DNA from: Gammaproteobacteria bacterium
GTDB lineage: Bacteria > Pseudomonadota > Gammaproteobacteria > HK1
Reading direction: 5' to 3'
Assembly: GCA_021773645.1 (NCBI GenBank)
Contig: JAJFJU010000012.1
Location: 558,001-622,000, forward strand
Length of the DNA stretch: 64,000 nucleotides
Shown here: piece after piece, positions 51,540-61,368 of the stretch
Layout of the letters: every line of letters starts with the position of its first letter
Numbering within the stretch: position 1 is the stretch's first letter
Made by a program: the position numbers and the translations under genes
The notes under the pieces: generated by a model
The model's database searches: none
Told to the model about the DNA's origin: nothing
Seen by the model: only the letters and a program-made list of their open reading frames with translations

Positions 51540-52175
51540 CTAACCGCGTGTAGACGGCGGCTTCAACTGGCCCAGATAGGTGCGTATCTGGGTGGTCAGG
51601 GGCTCTAGTGCCGGCAGACGCAGGATGTAGAGGGCGGTAAGGATGTAAATATAAATGAGCGGGTCACGGTAATCAGCCTTGGTGAGCCAGAGGAAATGCA
51701 GCAGAGCGGTGCCAGCAGCGACATAAATTAGCTGATGGAGCTGCTTCCAGCGTTGCCCGCCCAGGCGTTTTTGCATGCTGTGGGTGGAGGTCAGGGCCAG
51801 TGGCAGGAGTAATAGGAATGTGCCGAAGCCAACGAAGATATAGCGGCGTTTGCTGATGTCCTCGAGGATGTCCGGCCAGGAAAAATACTGATCTAGCCAG
51901 AGGTAGGTGGTGAAATGCAGGCAGGCATAGAAGAAGGCATACAGCCCCAGCATGCGGCGCAGACGGACCACCCCATTCCAGCCAGTACATTTACGCAACG
52001 GGGTAACCGCCAGGGTGATGAGCAAAAAACGCAGCGCCCAGCGTCCCGATCGGAAGGTGATTTCTTCTACGGGATTGGCGCCAAGTGCATCGTGGAAGCC
52101 GTCCCATATTCCCAGGCCAAGGGGGAGGAGTGCGGCAAGGAAAATGATTGCTTTCAGTGGGGTCTGCTGGCTCAT
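51540..52175 (-). CDS. msrQ: MsrQ, haem-binding membrane subunit of the MsrPQ methionine sulfoxide reductase
   Basis: A 211-residue six-span protein (YedZ) that passes electrons from the quinone pool to MsrP. RSGRWALRFLLITLAVTPLR, RRMLGLYAFFYACLHFTTYLW and KRLGGQRWKQLHQLIYVAA supply the conserved arginines and haem-ligand histidines. It follows msrP after 322 bp, an unusually long gap filled by an inverted-repeat element, so it may have its own promoter. Confidence 0.93.
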   Translation of the reverse strand: MSQQTPLKAIIFLAALLPLGLGIWDGFHDALGANPVEEITFRSGRWALRFLLITLAVTPLRKCTGWNGVVRLRRMLGLYAFFYACLHFTTYLWLDQYFSWPDILEDISKRRYIFVGFGTFLLLLPLALTSTHSMQKRLGGQRWKQLHQLIYVAAGTALLHFLWLTKADYRDPLIYIYILTALYILRLPALEPLTTQIRTYLGQLKPPSTRG

Positions 52176-52197
52176 TTAGCTACAGTCATTGCAGCGA

Positions 52198-52275
52198 GGC
52201 GGACACGGTCCGCCCTACGCTCGATCATGCGGATCGTTGTTTTTGATGGGTTTTGTAGGGCGGGCCATGTCCGCC
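52198..52275. repeat. inverted repeat between msrP and msrQ
   Basis: GGCGGACACGGTCCGCCCTAC (52198-52218; each arm also folds on itself) faces GTAGGGCGGGCCATGTCCGCC (52255-52275), with two mismatches. The GTAGGGCGGAC type is a common dispersed gammaproteobacterial repeat. The rest of the 322-bp gap, 52276-52497, shows no gene or clear signal. Confidence 0.75.
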
Positions 52276-52497
52276 ATATGCCTGGCTAAACCTCTGCTTC
52301 ACTTCAGCTGGAATGACGCTGTAATCAGGACATCCTTACGTTATGACCGCGTATTGCATTTTCAGCCAATGTGTCGAGCTTGTCCGCAGACAGTATCGGC
52401 TGCTATTTCCTTGTCCCAAGTAAATTTGGGGCTTATATCGGCATCCTAGCATCGGTTTTATTGAGGTGGCTACGGATCAGTAATAAATCACTTGATT

Positions 52498-53409
52498 TCA
52501 ATAGTGTTTCCGCAGGTCCATGCCTGCATACAGCGAGGCGACTTCCTCCGCATAACCGTTAAACGGCAGGGTGGGGCGTTTGAAAATATCGCCTATGCGC
52601 CGTTCTTTTTTCTGGCTCCAGCGCGGGTGGTCCACTGCCGGATTGACGTTGGCGTAAAAGCCGTATTCATCGGCGCCTTTTTGATTCCAGGTGGTGGGTG
52701 GTTCATTTTCTGTGAATTCGATGGAGACGATGGATTTGATGCTTTTGAAGCCATATTTCCACGGCACCACTAGGCGGATGGGTGCGCCGTTTTGATTGGG
52801 CAAGTCTTTGCCGTAGAGACCGGTGGCGAGCAGGGTCAGCGGATGCATGGCTTCGTCCATGCGCAGGCCTTCGCGGTAGGGCCAGTCCAGGATATTGCGT
52901 CGTTGCCCCGGCATTTCAGCGGGGCGTACTAGGGTGCGGAAGGCAACGTAGCGAGCCTTTGAGGTGGGGCCAAAGCGTTTGAGGATTTTCCCCAGTGGCA
53001 CGCCTTGCCACGGAATCACCATGGACCAGGCCTCGACACAGCGCAGGCGGTAGATCCGCTCCTCCACCTCGGCTGCCTTAATCAGATCATCCAGGTCATA
53101 GTTGCCCGGATGCTCGCAAGCCCCGGAGACGGTGATACTCCAGGGATGGGTGGTCAATGCACCGGCATGTATCCCCGGAGCACCCTTGCTGGTACCAAAT
53201 TCGTAGAAATTATTGTAGCGGGTGATGTCCTTGATAGAGGTGAGTTCTTCCGTGGTGCTGTAGCTGTTTGCTGCTGCCATCAAATTGTTCTGCAAAACGG
53301 TAGCCAGAGCAGCACCCATGCCGCCCTGAATAAAGCGTCGGCGCTTTAGATAAATGGCCTTGGGGGTAATCTCCGAGGCCTTAATGGCTACAGGTTTTTT
53401 GATCAGCAT
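52498..53409 (-). CDS. msrP: MsrP, periplasmic molybdopterin-dependent methionine sulfoxide reductase catalytic subunit
   Basis: Repairs oxidised methionine in periplasmic proteins. The 303-residue precursor (YedY) has a Tat signal, KRRRFIQGG at residues 22-30, and then the Mo-cofactor fold. Cys124 in [14 protein letters not shown] is the molybdenum ligand; [19 protein letters not shown] is a further family block. It starts 50 bp after purL on the same strand. The electron donor MsrQ is encoded downstream. Confidence 0.94.
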   Translation of the reverse strand: MLIKKPVAIKASEITPKAIYLKRRRFIQGGMGAALATVLQNNLMAAANSYSTTEELTSIKDITRYNNFYEFGTSKGAPGIHAGALTTHPWSITVSGACEHPGNYDLDDLIKAAEVEERIYRLRCVEAWSMVIPWQGVPLGKILKRFGPTSKARYVAFRTLVRPAEMPGQRRNILDWPYREGLRMDEAMHPLTLLATGLYGKDLPNQNGAPIRLVVPWKYGFKSIKSIVSIEFTENEPPTTWNQKGADEYGFYANVNPAVDHPRWSQKKERRIGDIFKRPTLPFNGYAEEVASLYAGMDLRKHY

Positions 53410-53458
53410 GGGCGGTTCCTCTGTTCACTTGGGACATCGTGAGCCCGCCTGAAGTCTC

Positions 53459-56400
53459 TTAGCTGAGTGAATGGCGCGCATTTCGGAACATCCGTAGCCA
53501 CGGACCATCTACGCCCCACTCATCCGGGTGCCAGGAATGCTGGACGGTACGGAATAGGCGTTCCGGGTGGGGCATCATGATGGTGGCACGGCCATCCGTG
53601 CTGGTCATGCCGGTAATGCCCTCGGGGGAGCCGTTGGGGTTGGCGGGATAGCGGTTTGCCGTGGAGCCATGATTGTCTATATAGCGCAGGCAGGCGAGTT
53701 GATCTGCAAGGGCTTTTCCGGGGCCACCTGGCGAAGAAAAATCGGCCTGTCCCTCGGCATGGGCCACCGCCACCGGCAGCCGTGATCCCGCCATTCCAGA
53801 TAGCATCACCGATGGGCTGGGCAGGATTTCTACCAGGCTCAATCGAGCCTCGAATTGCTCCGAGCGATTGCGCACGAAACGCGGCCAGTCTTCGGCACCG
53901 GGAATGAGTGAGCCGAGGCGGGCCAGCATCTGGCAGCCGTTGCAGACACCGAGGCTGAAGGTGTCGGGGTGTTGGAAAAAGGCCTCAAATTGTTCCCGTG
54001 CCAGTGGGTTATGGAGGATGGAATTAGCCCAGCCACGGCCGGCACCGAGGACATCCCCATAGGAGAAGCCACCGCAGGCCACCAGACCCTGGAATTCACT
54101 CAGGTAGGTACGTGCCTCGAGGATGTCGCTCATATGTACATCGATAGCATCAAATCCGGCGTGGTCGAAGGCTGCCGCCATTTCTACATGGCCGTTGACC
54201 CCCTGCTCGCGCAGTACCGCAATGCGTGGGCGGGCCTTGTTGATATAGGGCGCAGTCACATCTTCCGCCGGGTCGAAGCTGAGCTTTGCCGATAGTCCCG
54301 GATCTTCGCAGTCGAGGATGCGGTCATATTCCTCTTGGGCACAGTCGCTCTGATCTCGCAGGGCCTGCATGTGGAAGGTGGTTTCGGACCAGCGGCGCTG
54401 CCAGTTGATGCGCTCTTCAGCGAGTACGATTTCGTTATCAAGGCGGAACTCAATACGGTCATCGTCGCTTGGTGCGCCGATAACGTAGGCGCTGCCGGCC
54501 AGCCCTGCATAACTATTGAGCGTGGCGAGGACCGCGTCACGGTGCCCTGTTGCGACCTGCAACACCGCACCTAATTCTTCGGAAAACAGGCTGCCCAACG
54601 GTTCATCACCGAGTCCATCCAGAGCGATGCGGATACCGGTGTGGCCGGCAAAGGCCATCTCGCACAGGGTGGTGAAAAGGCCGCCATCGGAACGGTCATG
54701 GTAGGCCAGTAGCCGGCCGTCGGTATTGAGGGTCTGGATGGCGTGGAAGAAATCAACCAGGATTTGAGGGTCGTCTAGATCCGGCGGGCTATCACCCAGC
54801 TGGTTATAGATCTGTCCTAGGGCGGAGCCACCAAGACGGTTTTGGCCAGCGCCCAGATCCACCAGGATGAGCTCGGTTTCGCCCGCGTCCCGGCGCAATT
54901 CCGGGGTCAGGGTGGTGCGGATGTCTGCTACCGGGGCAAAGGCGGTGACCAGGAGCGACAGTGGCGAGGTGACTTCCCGTGGCGTATCGGCCTCACCCCA
55001 GACCGTTTTCATGAACAATGAATCCTTGCCCACGGGAATGGCGATACCGAGCGCCGGGCACAGCTCCATGCCCACCGCACGCACTGCATCGAACAGAGCG
55101 GCATCTTCACCGGGATGATTGCAGGCGGCCATCCAGTTAGCGGAGAGCACTACTTGTCCCAGTTCGGGTACCCGTGCTGCAGCCAGATTGGTGATGGACT
55201 CAGCTACCGCCATACGTGCGGATGCTGGGGCGTCTAACAGGGCAACGGGGGCGCGTTCTCCCATGGCCATGGCGTCTCCCTGAAAGCTTTGGAAGCCACT
55301 GGCGGTCACCGCGCAATCGGCAACCGGGATTTGCCACGGACCCACCATTTGGTCCCGCGCCACCAAGCCGGTAATGGTGCGATCGCCAATGGTAATCAGG
55401 AAGGTTTTGTCGGCCACCGTGGGTAGGGCGAGCAAACGCGTTGCGGCCTCTGTAAGTTTAGCTGTATCACCGGGAGCAAAGGCTTCACCCAATGGTGTCC
55501 GGCGTGCGGTGACTCGGCGCATGGCAGGCGGATGGGAAAGCATGAGATCGAGGGGTATATCGATGGGCCGGTTGTCGAAAACCGGGTCTTCCATGATTAG
55601 TTGTGGCTCTTTGGTAGCGATGCCGATCTCGGCGTAGGGGCAGCGTTCGCGTTCGCAAATGCTGGTAAATAGTTCCATGGCATCCGGTGCCACCGCCAGG
55701 GTGTAGCGTTCCTGCGCCTCGTTACACCAGATTTCCATCGGTGCCATGCCAGGATCATCATTGTTGATCTTGCGCAGGTTTAATCGTGCGCCCTTGCCAT
55801 CATCGTGCACCAGCTCCGGTATGCCGTTGGATAGGCCGCCAGCGCCAATATCGTGAATGGAGAGGATGGGATTGTGCTCGCCCAGCTGCCAGCAGGCGTC
55901 GATCACCTCCTGACAGCGGCGCTCCATTTCCGGATTGGCACGTTGTACCGAGGCGAAATCCAGTTGCTCCGCGCCCTCACCGGAGCTCACCGAGGAGGCG
56001 GCACCGCCGCCGAGACCGATAAGCATGGCGGGACCACCGAGGACCACGATATGGGAGGCAGGCGGAATGGAGAGTTTCTCTACCTGACCGGGGTCCATGG
56101 TACCGATACCACCGGCGGCCATGATGGGTTTGTGATAGCCGCGGATCTCGTTGCCCGTCCGGGTCTTGATGGTTTCCTCGTAGGTACGGAAATAACCACA
56201 CAGTGCCGGGCGACCGAATTCATTGTTAAAGGCGGCGCCGCCGATGGGCCCCTCCAGCATGATGTCCAACGCCGAGGATTGGCGTCCGGGCTTGCCGTTG
56301 TCTTGTTCCCAAGGCTGGGTAAAGGCGGGAATACGCAGATTGGAAACCGAGAATCCCGTGAGCCCTGCCTTGGTACGCGAGCCACGGCCAGTGGCGGCTT

Positions 56401-57358
56401 CATCGCGGATCTCGCCGCCAGAGCCGGTGGCGGCACCGGGAAAGGGTGAGATAGCGGTGGGGTGGTTGTGGGTCTCTACTTTCATCAGGATGGCGGCCTC
56501 GCCGTCCTTATAGTTATATTTCCGGGTCTTGAGATCGCGGTGAAATTGCGAACTCTGCCAGCCTGAAATAACCGCCGAGTTGTCCTTGTAGGCGGAGAGC
56601 ACATCCCCTGGGTTCTGGCGGTGGGTATTACGAATCATGTCGAACAGCGAGCTTTCCTGCGCCTCGCCATCGATGATCCAGCTGGAGTTAAAGACTTTGT
56701 GGCGGCAATGCTCGGAGTTGGCCTGAGCGAACATCATCAGCTCGATATCGTTGGGGTTACGACCCAGTTGAGTGAAGCTCTCGGTAAGATAGGTGATCTC
56801 ATCGGCGCTAAGTGCCAGACCGAGCTTCTGGTTAGCCTGCCACAGTGCTTCGTCACCTTCCCCTAGTACATCGACGGTGGTCAGCGGCGTGGGCGCAGCA
56901 TGAATGAACAGGGATTCCCCAGCCGCCAGGTTTTCCAACACGGCTTCGACCATGCGGTCGTGCAGCAGGGGCGCGATGCGGGTGCAGATTTTTTCTCCGG
57001 GGAGCTGGCCATCGGAGAGCTCCAGATACCACGCAATACCCCGTTCCACGCGCAGAACGTTCGTTAGCCCACAGTTATGGAGAATATCCGTTGCCTTGGT
57101 GGACCAGGGCGAGATGGTGCCAGGCCTCGGGGTAACCAGCAGGGTCGGCGCCTCGGCGAGTGGCGCGGTAGAAACCGGGCCGTCCAGCAGGATGTCTGTG
57201 AGTTGTGTGCTTTCGTCTTCAGCGAGTGTCGATTCGCTGTCAACAAAATAAACGAACTCGGCCTTGAGATCGGTGATTTCGGGATTGTCCCGCTGCAGCT
57301 CCTGTAATTTCCTGGCGAGGCGAAAGGGGGTGAGGGCAGCATTACCACGGAGATGCAT
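53459..57358 (-). CDS. purL: phosphoribosylformylglycinamidine synthase PurL (FGAM synthetase)
   Basis: Fourth step of purine synthesis: FGAR plus glutamine and ATP to FGAM. The single 1,299-residue chain has the large gammaproteobacterial form: an N-terminal domain, two FGAM synthetase repeats ([48 protein letters not shown]) and a C-terminal glutaminase. The glutaminase nucleophile is Cys1139 in [14 protein letters not shown], with the His/Glu pair in MPHPERLFR. It is monocistronic or leads into msrP. The length is normal. Confidence 0.98.
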   Translation of the reverse strand: MHLRGNAALTPFRLARKLQELQRDNPEITDLKAEFVYFVDSESTLAEDESTQLTDILLDGPVSTAPLAEAPTLLVTPRPGTISPWSTKATDILHNCGLTNVLRVERGIAWYLELSDGQLPGEKICTRIAPLLHDRMVEAVLENLAAGESLFIHAAPTPLTTVDVLGEGDEALWQANQKLGLALSADEITYLTESFTQLGRNPNDIELMMFAQANSEHCRHKVFNSSWIIDGEAQESSLFDMIRNTHRQNPGDVLSAYKDNSAVISGWQSSQFHRDLKTRKYNYKDGEAAILMKVETHNHPTAISPFPGAATGSGGEIRDEAATGRGSRTKAGLTGFSVSNLRIPAFTQPWEQDNGKPGRQSSALDIMLEGPIGGAAFNNEFGRPALCGYFRTYEETIKTRTGNEIRGYHKPIMAAGGIGTMDPGQVEKLSIPPASHIVVLGGPAMLIGLGGGAASSVSSGEGAEQLDFASVQRANPEMERRCQEVIDACWQLGEHNPILSIHDIGAGGLSNGIPELVHDDGKGARLNLRKINNDDPGMAPMEIWCNEAQERYTLAVAPDAMELFTSICERERCPYAEIGIATKEPQLIMEDPVFDNRPIDIPLDLMLSHPPAMRRVTARRTPLGEAFAPGDTAKLTEAATRLLALPTVADKTFLITIGDRTITGLVARDQMVGPWQIPVADCAVTASGFQSFQGDAMAMGERAPVALLDAPASARMAVAESITNLAAARVPELGQVVLSANWMAACNHPGEDAALFDAVRAVGMELCPALGIAIPVGKDSLFMKTVWGEADTPREVTSPLSLLVTAFAPVADIRTTLTPELRRDAGETELILVDLGAGQNRLGGSALGQIYNQLGDSPPDLDDPQILVDFFHAIQTLNTDGRLLAYHDRSDGGLFTTLCEMAFAGHTGIRIALDGLGDEPLGSLFSEELGAVLQVATGHRDAVLATLNSYAGLAGSAYVIGAPSDDDRIEFRLDNEIVLAEERINWQRRWSETTFHMQALRDQSDCAQEEYDRILDCEDPGLSAKLSFDPAEDVTAPYINKARPRIAVLREQGVNGHVEMAAAFDHAGFDAIDVHMSDILEARTYLSEFQGLVACGGFSYGDVLGAGRGWANSILHNPLAREQFEAFFQHPDTFSLGVCNGCQMLARLGSLIPGAEDWPRFVRNRSEQFEARLSLVEILPSPSVMLSGMAGSRLPVAVAHAEGQADFSSPGGPGKALADQLACLRYIDNHGSTANRYPANPNGSPEGITGMTSTDGRATIMMPHPERLFRTVQHSWHPDEWGVDGPWLRMFRNARHSLS

Positions 57359-57485
57359 GGGCGAGTTTCCAGGAAAATTGTAGGTGGTGAGAAGGGGCAG
57401 AATGATACCGGGTTACGGCATCGGAATCAGGTATCGGGGCGGAGATTTGCCAAAAGTTGCGCTGCTTAGTCATACGGTCTTACCG

Positions 57486-57497
57486 TGTTGCGCAACA
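57486..57497. promoter_or_regulatory. 12-bp palindrome upstream of higBA (candidate operator)
   Basis: TGTTGCGCAACA is a perfect palindrome 17 bp before the higB ATG. CTACGAT, a possible -10, overlaps the space between. HigA-type antitoxins repress at such sites; binding is inferred. Confidence 0.45.
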
Positions 57498-57513
57498 TGC
57501 TACGATCAGACAA

Positions 57514-57793
57514 ATGATTAAGTCTTTCAAGCATAAAGGCCTGGAAAAATTCTATTTCTCTGGTAGTACGAAAGGTATAGCAGGCAAAACATGCAAAAAA
57601 ATTGCGTATGCAGCTAGCTACTTTAGATACTGCTCAACACGTTGAAGATCTTGAAATCCCGGGCTATCGGTTGCATCAGCTGAAAGGCCGTCAAAGAGAT
57701 TTATGGTCAATTACCGTAAATGCTAACTGGCGTGTCACTTTCGAATTCACCGATGGCAATGTTTATATTGTCAATTATGAGGATTACCACTAA
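57514..57793 (+). pseudogene. higB: HigB/RelE-type toxin gene with a one-base frameshift
   Basis: The ATG at 57514 opens a HigB N-terminus (MIKSFKHKGLEKFYFSGSTK). The frame then continues as KTCKKIAYAAS and stops at 57645. The rest of the toxin is intact one base over: LRMQLATLDTAQHVEDLEIP, PGYRLHQLKGRQRDLWSI and NWRVTFEFTDGNVYIVNYEDYH, ending TAA 57791-57793. One extra base explains this: either in AAAA at 57586-57589 (one fewer A gives the usual GKHAKKLR) or in the A7 run at 57595-57601. The full-length family size is about 92 residues. It could be a decayed toxin, a slippage-dependent gene, or a homopolymer sequencing error. The stop overlaps higA. Confidence 0.8.
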
Positions 57794-58092
57794 TGGCCAT
57801 GCACAATCCGCCGCATCCGGGCGAGTTCATTTATGCCACCTATATGGAGCCATTCAATATAAGTGGCCGTTATTTGGCAGAGCAGTTGAATGTGGCCGCT
57901 TCAACCTTCAACAGGGTGTTGAAAAAACGGAGCGGTGTCAGCCCTGAAATGGCATTGCGCCTTTCAAAAACGCTAGGTCGCAGTGCTGAAAGTTGGCTGG
58001 CTATGCAGGATGCATATGATTTGTGGCAGGCAAAAAAGCACATCCAGCTTGGCGATGTCCATAAGCTTGATATCAGCACCGCACACCTTTGA
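57793..58092 (+). CDS. higA: HigA-family antitoxin
   Basis: An intact 99-residue antitoxin with an HTH_3/XRE-type domain. HPGEFIYATYMEPFNISG is the family opening, YLAEQLNVAASTFNRVLKKR the helix-turn-helix, and SPEMALRLSKTLGRSAESWLAMQDAYDLWQAKK the closing helices. The ATG overlaps the higB stop as TAATG. It should neutralise HigB and repress the operon. The order toxin-antitoxin is normal for HigBA. Confidence 0.93.
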   Translation: MAMHNPPHPGEFIYATYMEPFNISGRYLAEQLNVAASTFNRVLKKRSGVSPEMALRLSKTLGRSAESWLAMQDAYDLWQAKKHIQLGDVHKLDISTAHL

Positions 58093-58138
58093 AATCTTTT
58101 CAGTCAACTGCCCTCATGGCTTTGGAGCATCGACTCTA

Positions 58139-58654
58139 ATGGCAGCAGGTCGCCGAAATTTTCTCATCTGGTCATTGGTACTGACCCTCGGAGCACGGGC
58201 CCGGGATCTGTATGCGGCGGTGATTGGAACGCCACAGCTGCCAATGATCGATCCCTTTCATGCCTTTGCCCCTTATCTCGATACCCTGATCCCGGCGGAT
58301 GACAGCCCGGGGGCCACAGATTTGGGCGTCGATCAGGAAATCCTTAGTCGTGTCCGCAACAACGCCTACCGAAGTGGAATTATCCGGCGGGGTTGTCGCT
58401 GGCTCGATGAGACGGCGCGCAAACGGGGTGCGACGGATTTTAATGCCCTTGATGACATTGGGCGGGAAGCGGTGGTCGCCAAGGTGGCCAAAGCGAAGCG
58501 GGGAACCCCGCTACACGCATTCTTTAGCTATACCCAGCTAGAGGCCTTTCGCATTTATTACGCCAACCCCGAGAGCTGGATTTCTCTTGCTTATCGGGGA
58601 CCCCCTCAGCCCTTGGGGTTCAGCGATTACACCCAACCGCCTGCGCCCCGCTGA
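58139..58654 (+). CDS. gluconate 2-dehydrogenase subunit 3-like small subunit of a GMC dehydrogenase
   Basis: A 171-residue small subunit. The N-terminus GRRNFLIWSLVLTLGA has a twin-arginine-like motif and a hydrophobic stretch, so the complex is probably exported folded. FAPYLDTLIPADD near residue 40 is the hallmark of this subunit family, and PLHAFFSYTQLEAFRIYYAN lies near the C-terminus. ATG 58139 is chosen for the signal; the frame begins further up inside higA. The stop overlaps the start of the large subunit (TGATG). Confidence 0.82.
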   Translation: MAAGRRNFLIWSLVLTLGARARDLYAAVIGTPQLPMIDPFHAFAPYLDTLIPADDSPGATDLGVDQEILSRVRNNAYRSGIIRRGCRWLDETARKRGATDFNALDDIGREAVVAKVAKAKRGTPLHAFFSYTQLEAFRIYYANPESWISLAYRGPPQPLGFSDYTQPPAPR

Positions 58655-60324
58655 TGGCTGAAGTTGATGTCATTATTATCGGCTCCGGCCCCGGTGGTGG
58701 GGCCAGCGCCTGGGCGCTGGCAAAGCAGGGTGTGCGGGTGCTGCTGCTGGAGGTGGGGCCGGCCTATCGGCCACAACATGATTACCGTCTGAGCCGCTAT
58801 CAGTGGGAGCAGTCGGGCTTTCCCCACAAACTCAGTCCGTGGGGACGGCAGACTTATGCTCCGATGCAAAAACTCGACAAAAAGTGGCGTGACTTACGTT
58901 CTTGGAGCCGTGTTAACGGGCGCATGAACACCGGTAACCATCGTCAGGCCTGGGCTTATCACCATGTCCAAGGTCTGGGGGGCAGCACCCTGCATTTCAG
59001 TGGTGAGGCTCATCGCCTGCACCCGGAATCCATGCGCATGAAGAGTCGCTTTGGTGTCGCTGCGGATTGGCCGCTGGACTATGCAGAACTGGAGCCTTAC
59101 TACCAGCAGGCGGAGCGGGTGGTGGGGGTGGCCGGTCCGATCAAGCAGGGCGCGCGCTGGCGCAGTGAAAACTTTCCCTTGCCGGCCCATGGCCTCGGTT
59201 ATGCGAGTCAAAAACTTCAGGCTGGTTGCGAAAAACTGGGGCTCCATTGGCAGGCCAATTCCCTCGCCATCCTGTCCGCGCCCTACGATGACCGGCCTCC
59301 TTGCAATTATTGCAGCAACTGCAGCCGTGGTTGTCCGCGCCGTGATAAGGGCAGCGTGGATGTCACCTTTATTGCCCAAGCGCTACGCACCGGTAAGCTG
59401 ACAATCCGTACCGGATGCCGGGTTATGTCACTGGAGGCGGGGCCCAATGATCGGGTGCGTGGGGTGCACTGCCGAGAGGCCAATGGCAGCGAGCACTTTG
59501 AAACGGCTCCGGTGATTATAGTGGCCTGTGGTGCGGTTGAAACTCCACGTTTGCTGCTCCGCTCAGAAAGCTCCCATTCCCCGCGGGGACTCGCCAACGA
59601 ATCGGGGCAGGTGGGGAGGAATTTCATGGAGACTCTGTTTTGGACTTCGAGTGGTCTGCACCCGGAAGCACTAGCCAGTTATCGTGGTCTGCCTGCGGAC
59701 GGTATCAGCTGGGATTTCAATGCGCCGGATGCCATACCCAGTGTGGTGGGGGGCTGTCGTTTTTCCCACGCTACTGCCGACGCCGATCTGCTCGGCCCCA
59801 TCCACTATGCCCAGCGCGTGGTCGGAGGCTGGGGACGAAACCACAAGGCGGCTATGCGGGACAGTTTCGGGCGAGTGATTGCGGTGGGCGCTATCGGCGA
59901 GTCGTTGCCCAATGTGGGTTCCTATATCGATCTCGATCCAAAGGCTAAAGATGAACTGGGATTACCTAAGGCCCGTATCCATAGTCATCTGGATGAAGGT
60001 GAATTGAAACGCCTGAGCTTCATGGCAAAAACCTCGCGGCGCATTCTGAAGGCCTCTGGCGTGGAGGAACTTGTGGAGGAGTACGGCAGCTACGATAGCT
60101 TCAGCGCCACCCACGTTTTCGGCACCTGTCGCATGGGGAATGACGCCGCAGCTTCAGTGGTAGATCGCCATGGACGCAGCCATCGCTGGAAGAATTTGTT
60201 CGTGATAGATGCCAGTATATTCCCCAGCTCTGGCGGCGGTGAGTCACCCTCGCTGACCATTGAGGCGCTAGCTATCCGTAGCGCGGATACGATCGCAGGG
60301 CTACTCAAGCGGCGTGAGCTATGA
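58654..60324 (+). CDS. GMC-family FAD oxidoreductase (gluconate/sugar dehydrogenase-like large subunit)
   Basis: FAD-dependent alcohol or sugar dehydrogenase of 556 residues. The dinucleotide-binding GSGPGGGASAWALAKQG is at the N-terminus. GLGGSTLHFSGEAHRL is the second GMC signature. Cys217, 220, 223 and 227 form a CxxCxxCxxxC cluster, as in the membrane-bound gluconate and fructose dehydrogenases, where an iron-sulfur cluster sits. The C-terminal active-site region is THVFGTCRMG and IDASIFPSSGGGESPSLTIE. It has no signal of its own, so export with the small subunit is likely. No cytochrome c subunit gene is adjacent. The substrate is not predictable. Confidence 0.88.
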   Translation: MAEVDVIIIGSGPGGGASAWALAKQGVRVLLLEVGPAYRPQHDYRLSRYQWEQSGFPHKLSPWGRQTYAPMQKLDKKWRDLRSWSRVNGRMNTGNHRQAWAYHHVQGLGGSTLHFSGEAHRLHPESMRMKSRFGVAADWPLDYAELEPYYQQAERVVGVAGPIKQGARWRSENFPLPAHGLGYASQKLQAGCEKLGLHWQANSLAILSAPYDDRPPCNYCSNCSRGCPRRDKGSVDVTFIAQALRTGKLTIRTGCRVMSLEAGPNDRVRGVHCREANGSEHFETAPVIIVACGAVETPRLLLRSESSHSPRGLANESGQVGRNFMETLFWTSSGLHPEALASYRGLPADGISWDFNAPDAIPSVVGGCRFSHATADADLLGPIHYAQRVVGGWGRNHKAAMRDSFGRVIAVGAIGESLPNVGSYIDLDPKAKDELGLPKARIHSHLDEGELKRLSFMAKTSRRILKASGVEELVEEYGSYDSFSATHVFGTCRMGNDAAASVVDRHGRSHRWKNLFVIDASIFPSSGGGESPSLTIEALAIRSADTIAGLLKRREL

Positions 60325-60399
60325 GCCATCTTTCAGGGCCGCGCAGATTGTTTCCTTAGCGTGCTACCATCGTAAAAACAGTTTTTTGGAGGGGTATTC

Positions 60400-61221
60400 A
60401 TGGTGGACGAAGACGCCGGGGTGGTAAAAAAACCTAAGGTAAAGGTGCGGAAAAAACGTACCACCCGTGCCACGAAAAAGAAGGTTGCCGCAAAAAAAAG
60501 GCCAGCCAGAAAGGCCGTGGCGCCACCAAAGTCTCAGAATGTCGAGGCTGCAACCGAGTCTCCGGATGAGCAACTCTCGCGCCTGAAAGAATATGAATTA
60601 CTTCGCGAAGGCACGGAAGCAGTAGTTCCGAAACCGGAGCTAGAGCCAGCTCTATCCCCGAATGGGCGCATTGGTCCCATGGTCTGGGGACCACTGCTGG
60701 TCATCGGACTTTTAGTCTTTCTGATCGTTGGCGAGGATTCCGAACCGGAAAAGGCTACGGGTGCTTATTCCGGTACGTCGTCTCGCTCTACCAGGCCGGT
60801 TCAGCCTTCTGCACCCCCCCGCGGTACTGCCAAGCGGAATGAGCAACCTGCTGCTGTCGGATTGCCAGGTGCCCAATACTGGTCGCCGGATGCCCCTGGA
60901 GTGGCAGATAGCAAGCCGCCGACAAAGCCGCTTGAGCCAACGCCACCAGCACCGATTTATCCACCACCCACCGGTTCGGTCACGTGGGGTGCGGCACAAC
61001 CGGGCACAGGTCAGTGGCCAGGGCCGGCGCCAGGCTGGGGTCGTGAAGGGGGAAACCGCTATCAGAGCGAAGGCCTGCCACCGCCTCCGGGAGCGTCACT
61101 GGGGATGGGGGGTGGTTCGCCCTGGCAAGCTATGCCAGTACCACAATCAGCTTATCCGTCTGTATCTGCACCGGGAACACCCGCGGGATACCCACCTGTT
61201 CCTGCCTCGGGCGGACAATAA
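60400..61221 (+). CDS. membrane protein with Lys-rich N-terminus and Pro-rich periplasmic domain
   Basis: I recognise no family for this 273-residue protein. Residues 1-45 are highly basic (KKPKVKVRKKRTTRATKKK), then an acidic coiled segment (about 50-85) and one span (about 91-108, VWGPLLVIGLLVFLIVG). The rest is Pro/Gly/Ser-rich and probably disordered in the periplasm (PPTKPLEPTPPAPIYPPPTG, then GWGREGGNRY). GGAGGGG sits 6-12 bp before ATG 60400, a strong ribosome site. The basic tail might bind nucleic acid or phospholipid, and the Pro-rich region might span peptidoglycan. Those are guesses. Confidence 0.78.
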   Translation: MVDEDAGVVKKPKVKVRKKRTTRATKKKVAAKKRPARKAVAPPKSQNVEAATESPDEQLSRLKEYELLREGTEAVVPKPELEPALSPNGRIGPMVWGPLLVIGLLVFLIVGEDSEPEKATGAYSGTSSRSTRPVQPSAPPRGTAKRNEQPAAVGLPGAQYWSPDAPGVADSKPPTKPLEPTPPAPIYPPPTGSVTWGAAQPGTGQWPGPAPGWGREGGNRYQSEGLPPPPGASLGMGGGSPWQAMPVPQSAYPSVSAPGTPAGYPPVPASGGQ

Positions 61222-61263
61222 TTTCCGCCAGAAGTGGGTTGGAGCACTGTTAAATCAGGGTGC

Positions 61264-61368
61264 TTAGAGCAGGATGTGGTGGTAAACGTCCCTGGTCGAG
61301 TCCTGCTGCTCCGGTTCAAATAGGGTCCAGTACTCTTCCAGAAATTCGAGATATTCTTCAAAGCTCAT
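61264..61368 (-). CDS. 34-residue ORF overlapping the nucleotidyltransferase gene
   Basis: ATG 61368 has AAGGAAG 5 bp upstream. The product, MSFEEYLEFLEEYWTLFEPE followed by QQDSTRDVYHHILL, is acidic and helical, with aromatic residues on a regular spacing. It overlaps the end of the nucleotidyltransferase gene by 11 bp on the same strand. Similar short acidic partners next to nucleotidyltransferases are known to me only vaguely, so the pairing is an inference. Confidence 0.5.
   Translation of the reverse strand: MSFEEYLEFLEEYWTLFEPEQQDSTRDVYHHILL

Noticed and set aside
57595-57601. Programmed ribosomal -1 frameshift at the A7 run of higB
   Set aside because: Restoring the frame needs +1 (or loss of one A), so a classic -1 slippery site does not explain it. 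Transcript slippage remains possible and is reported.
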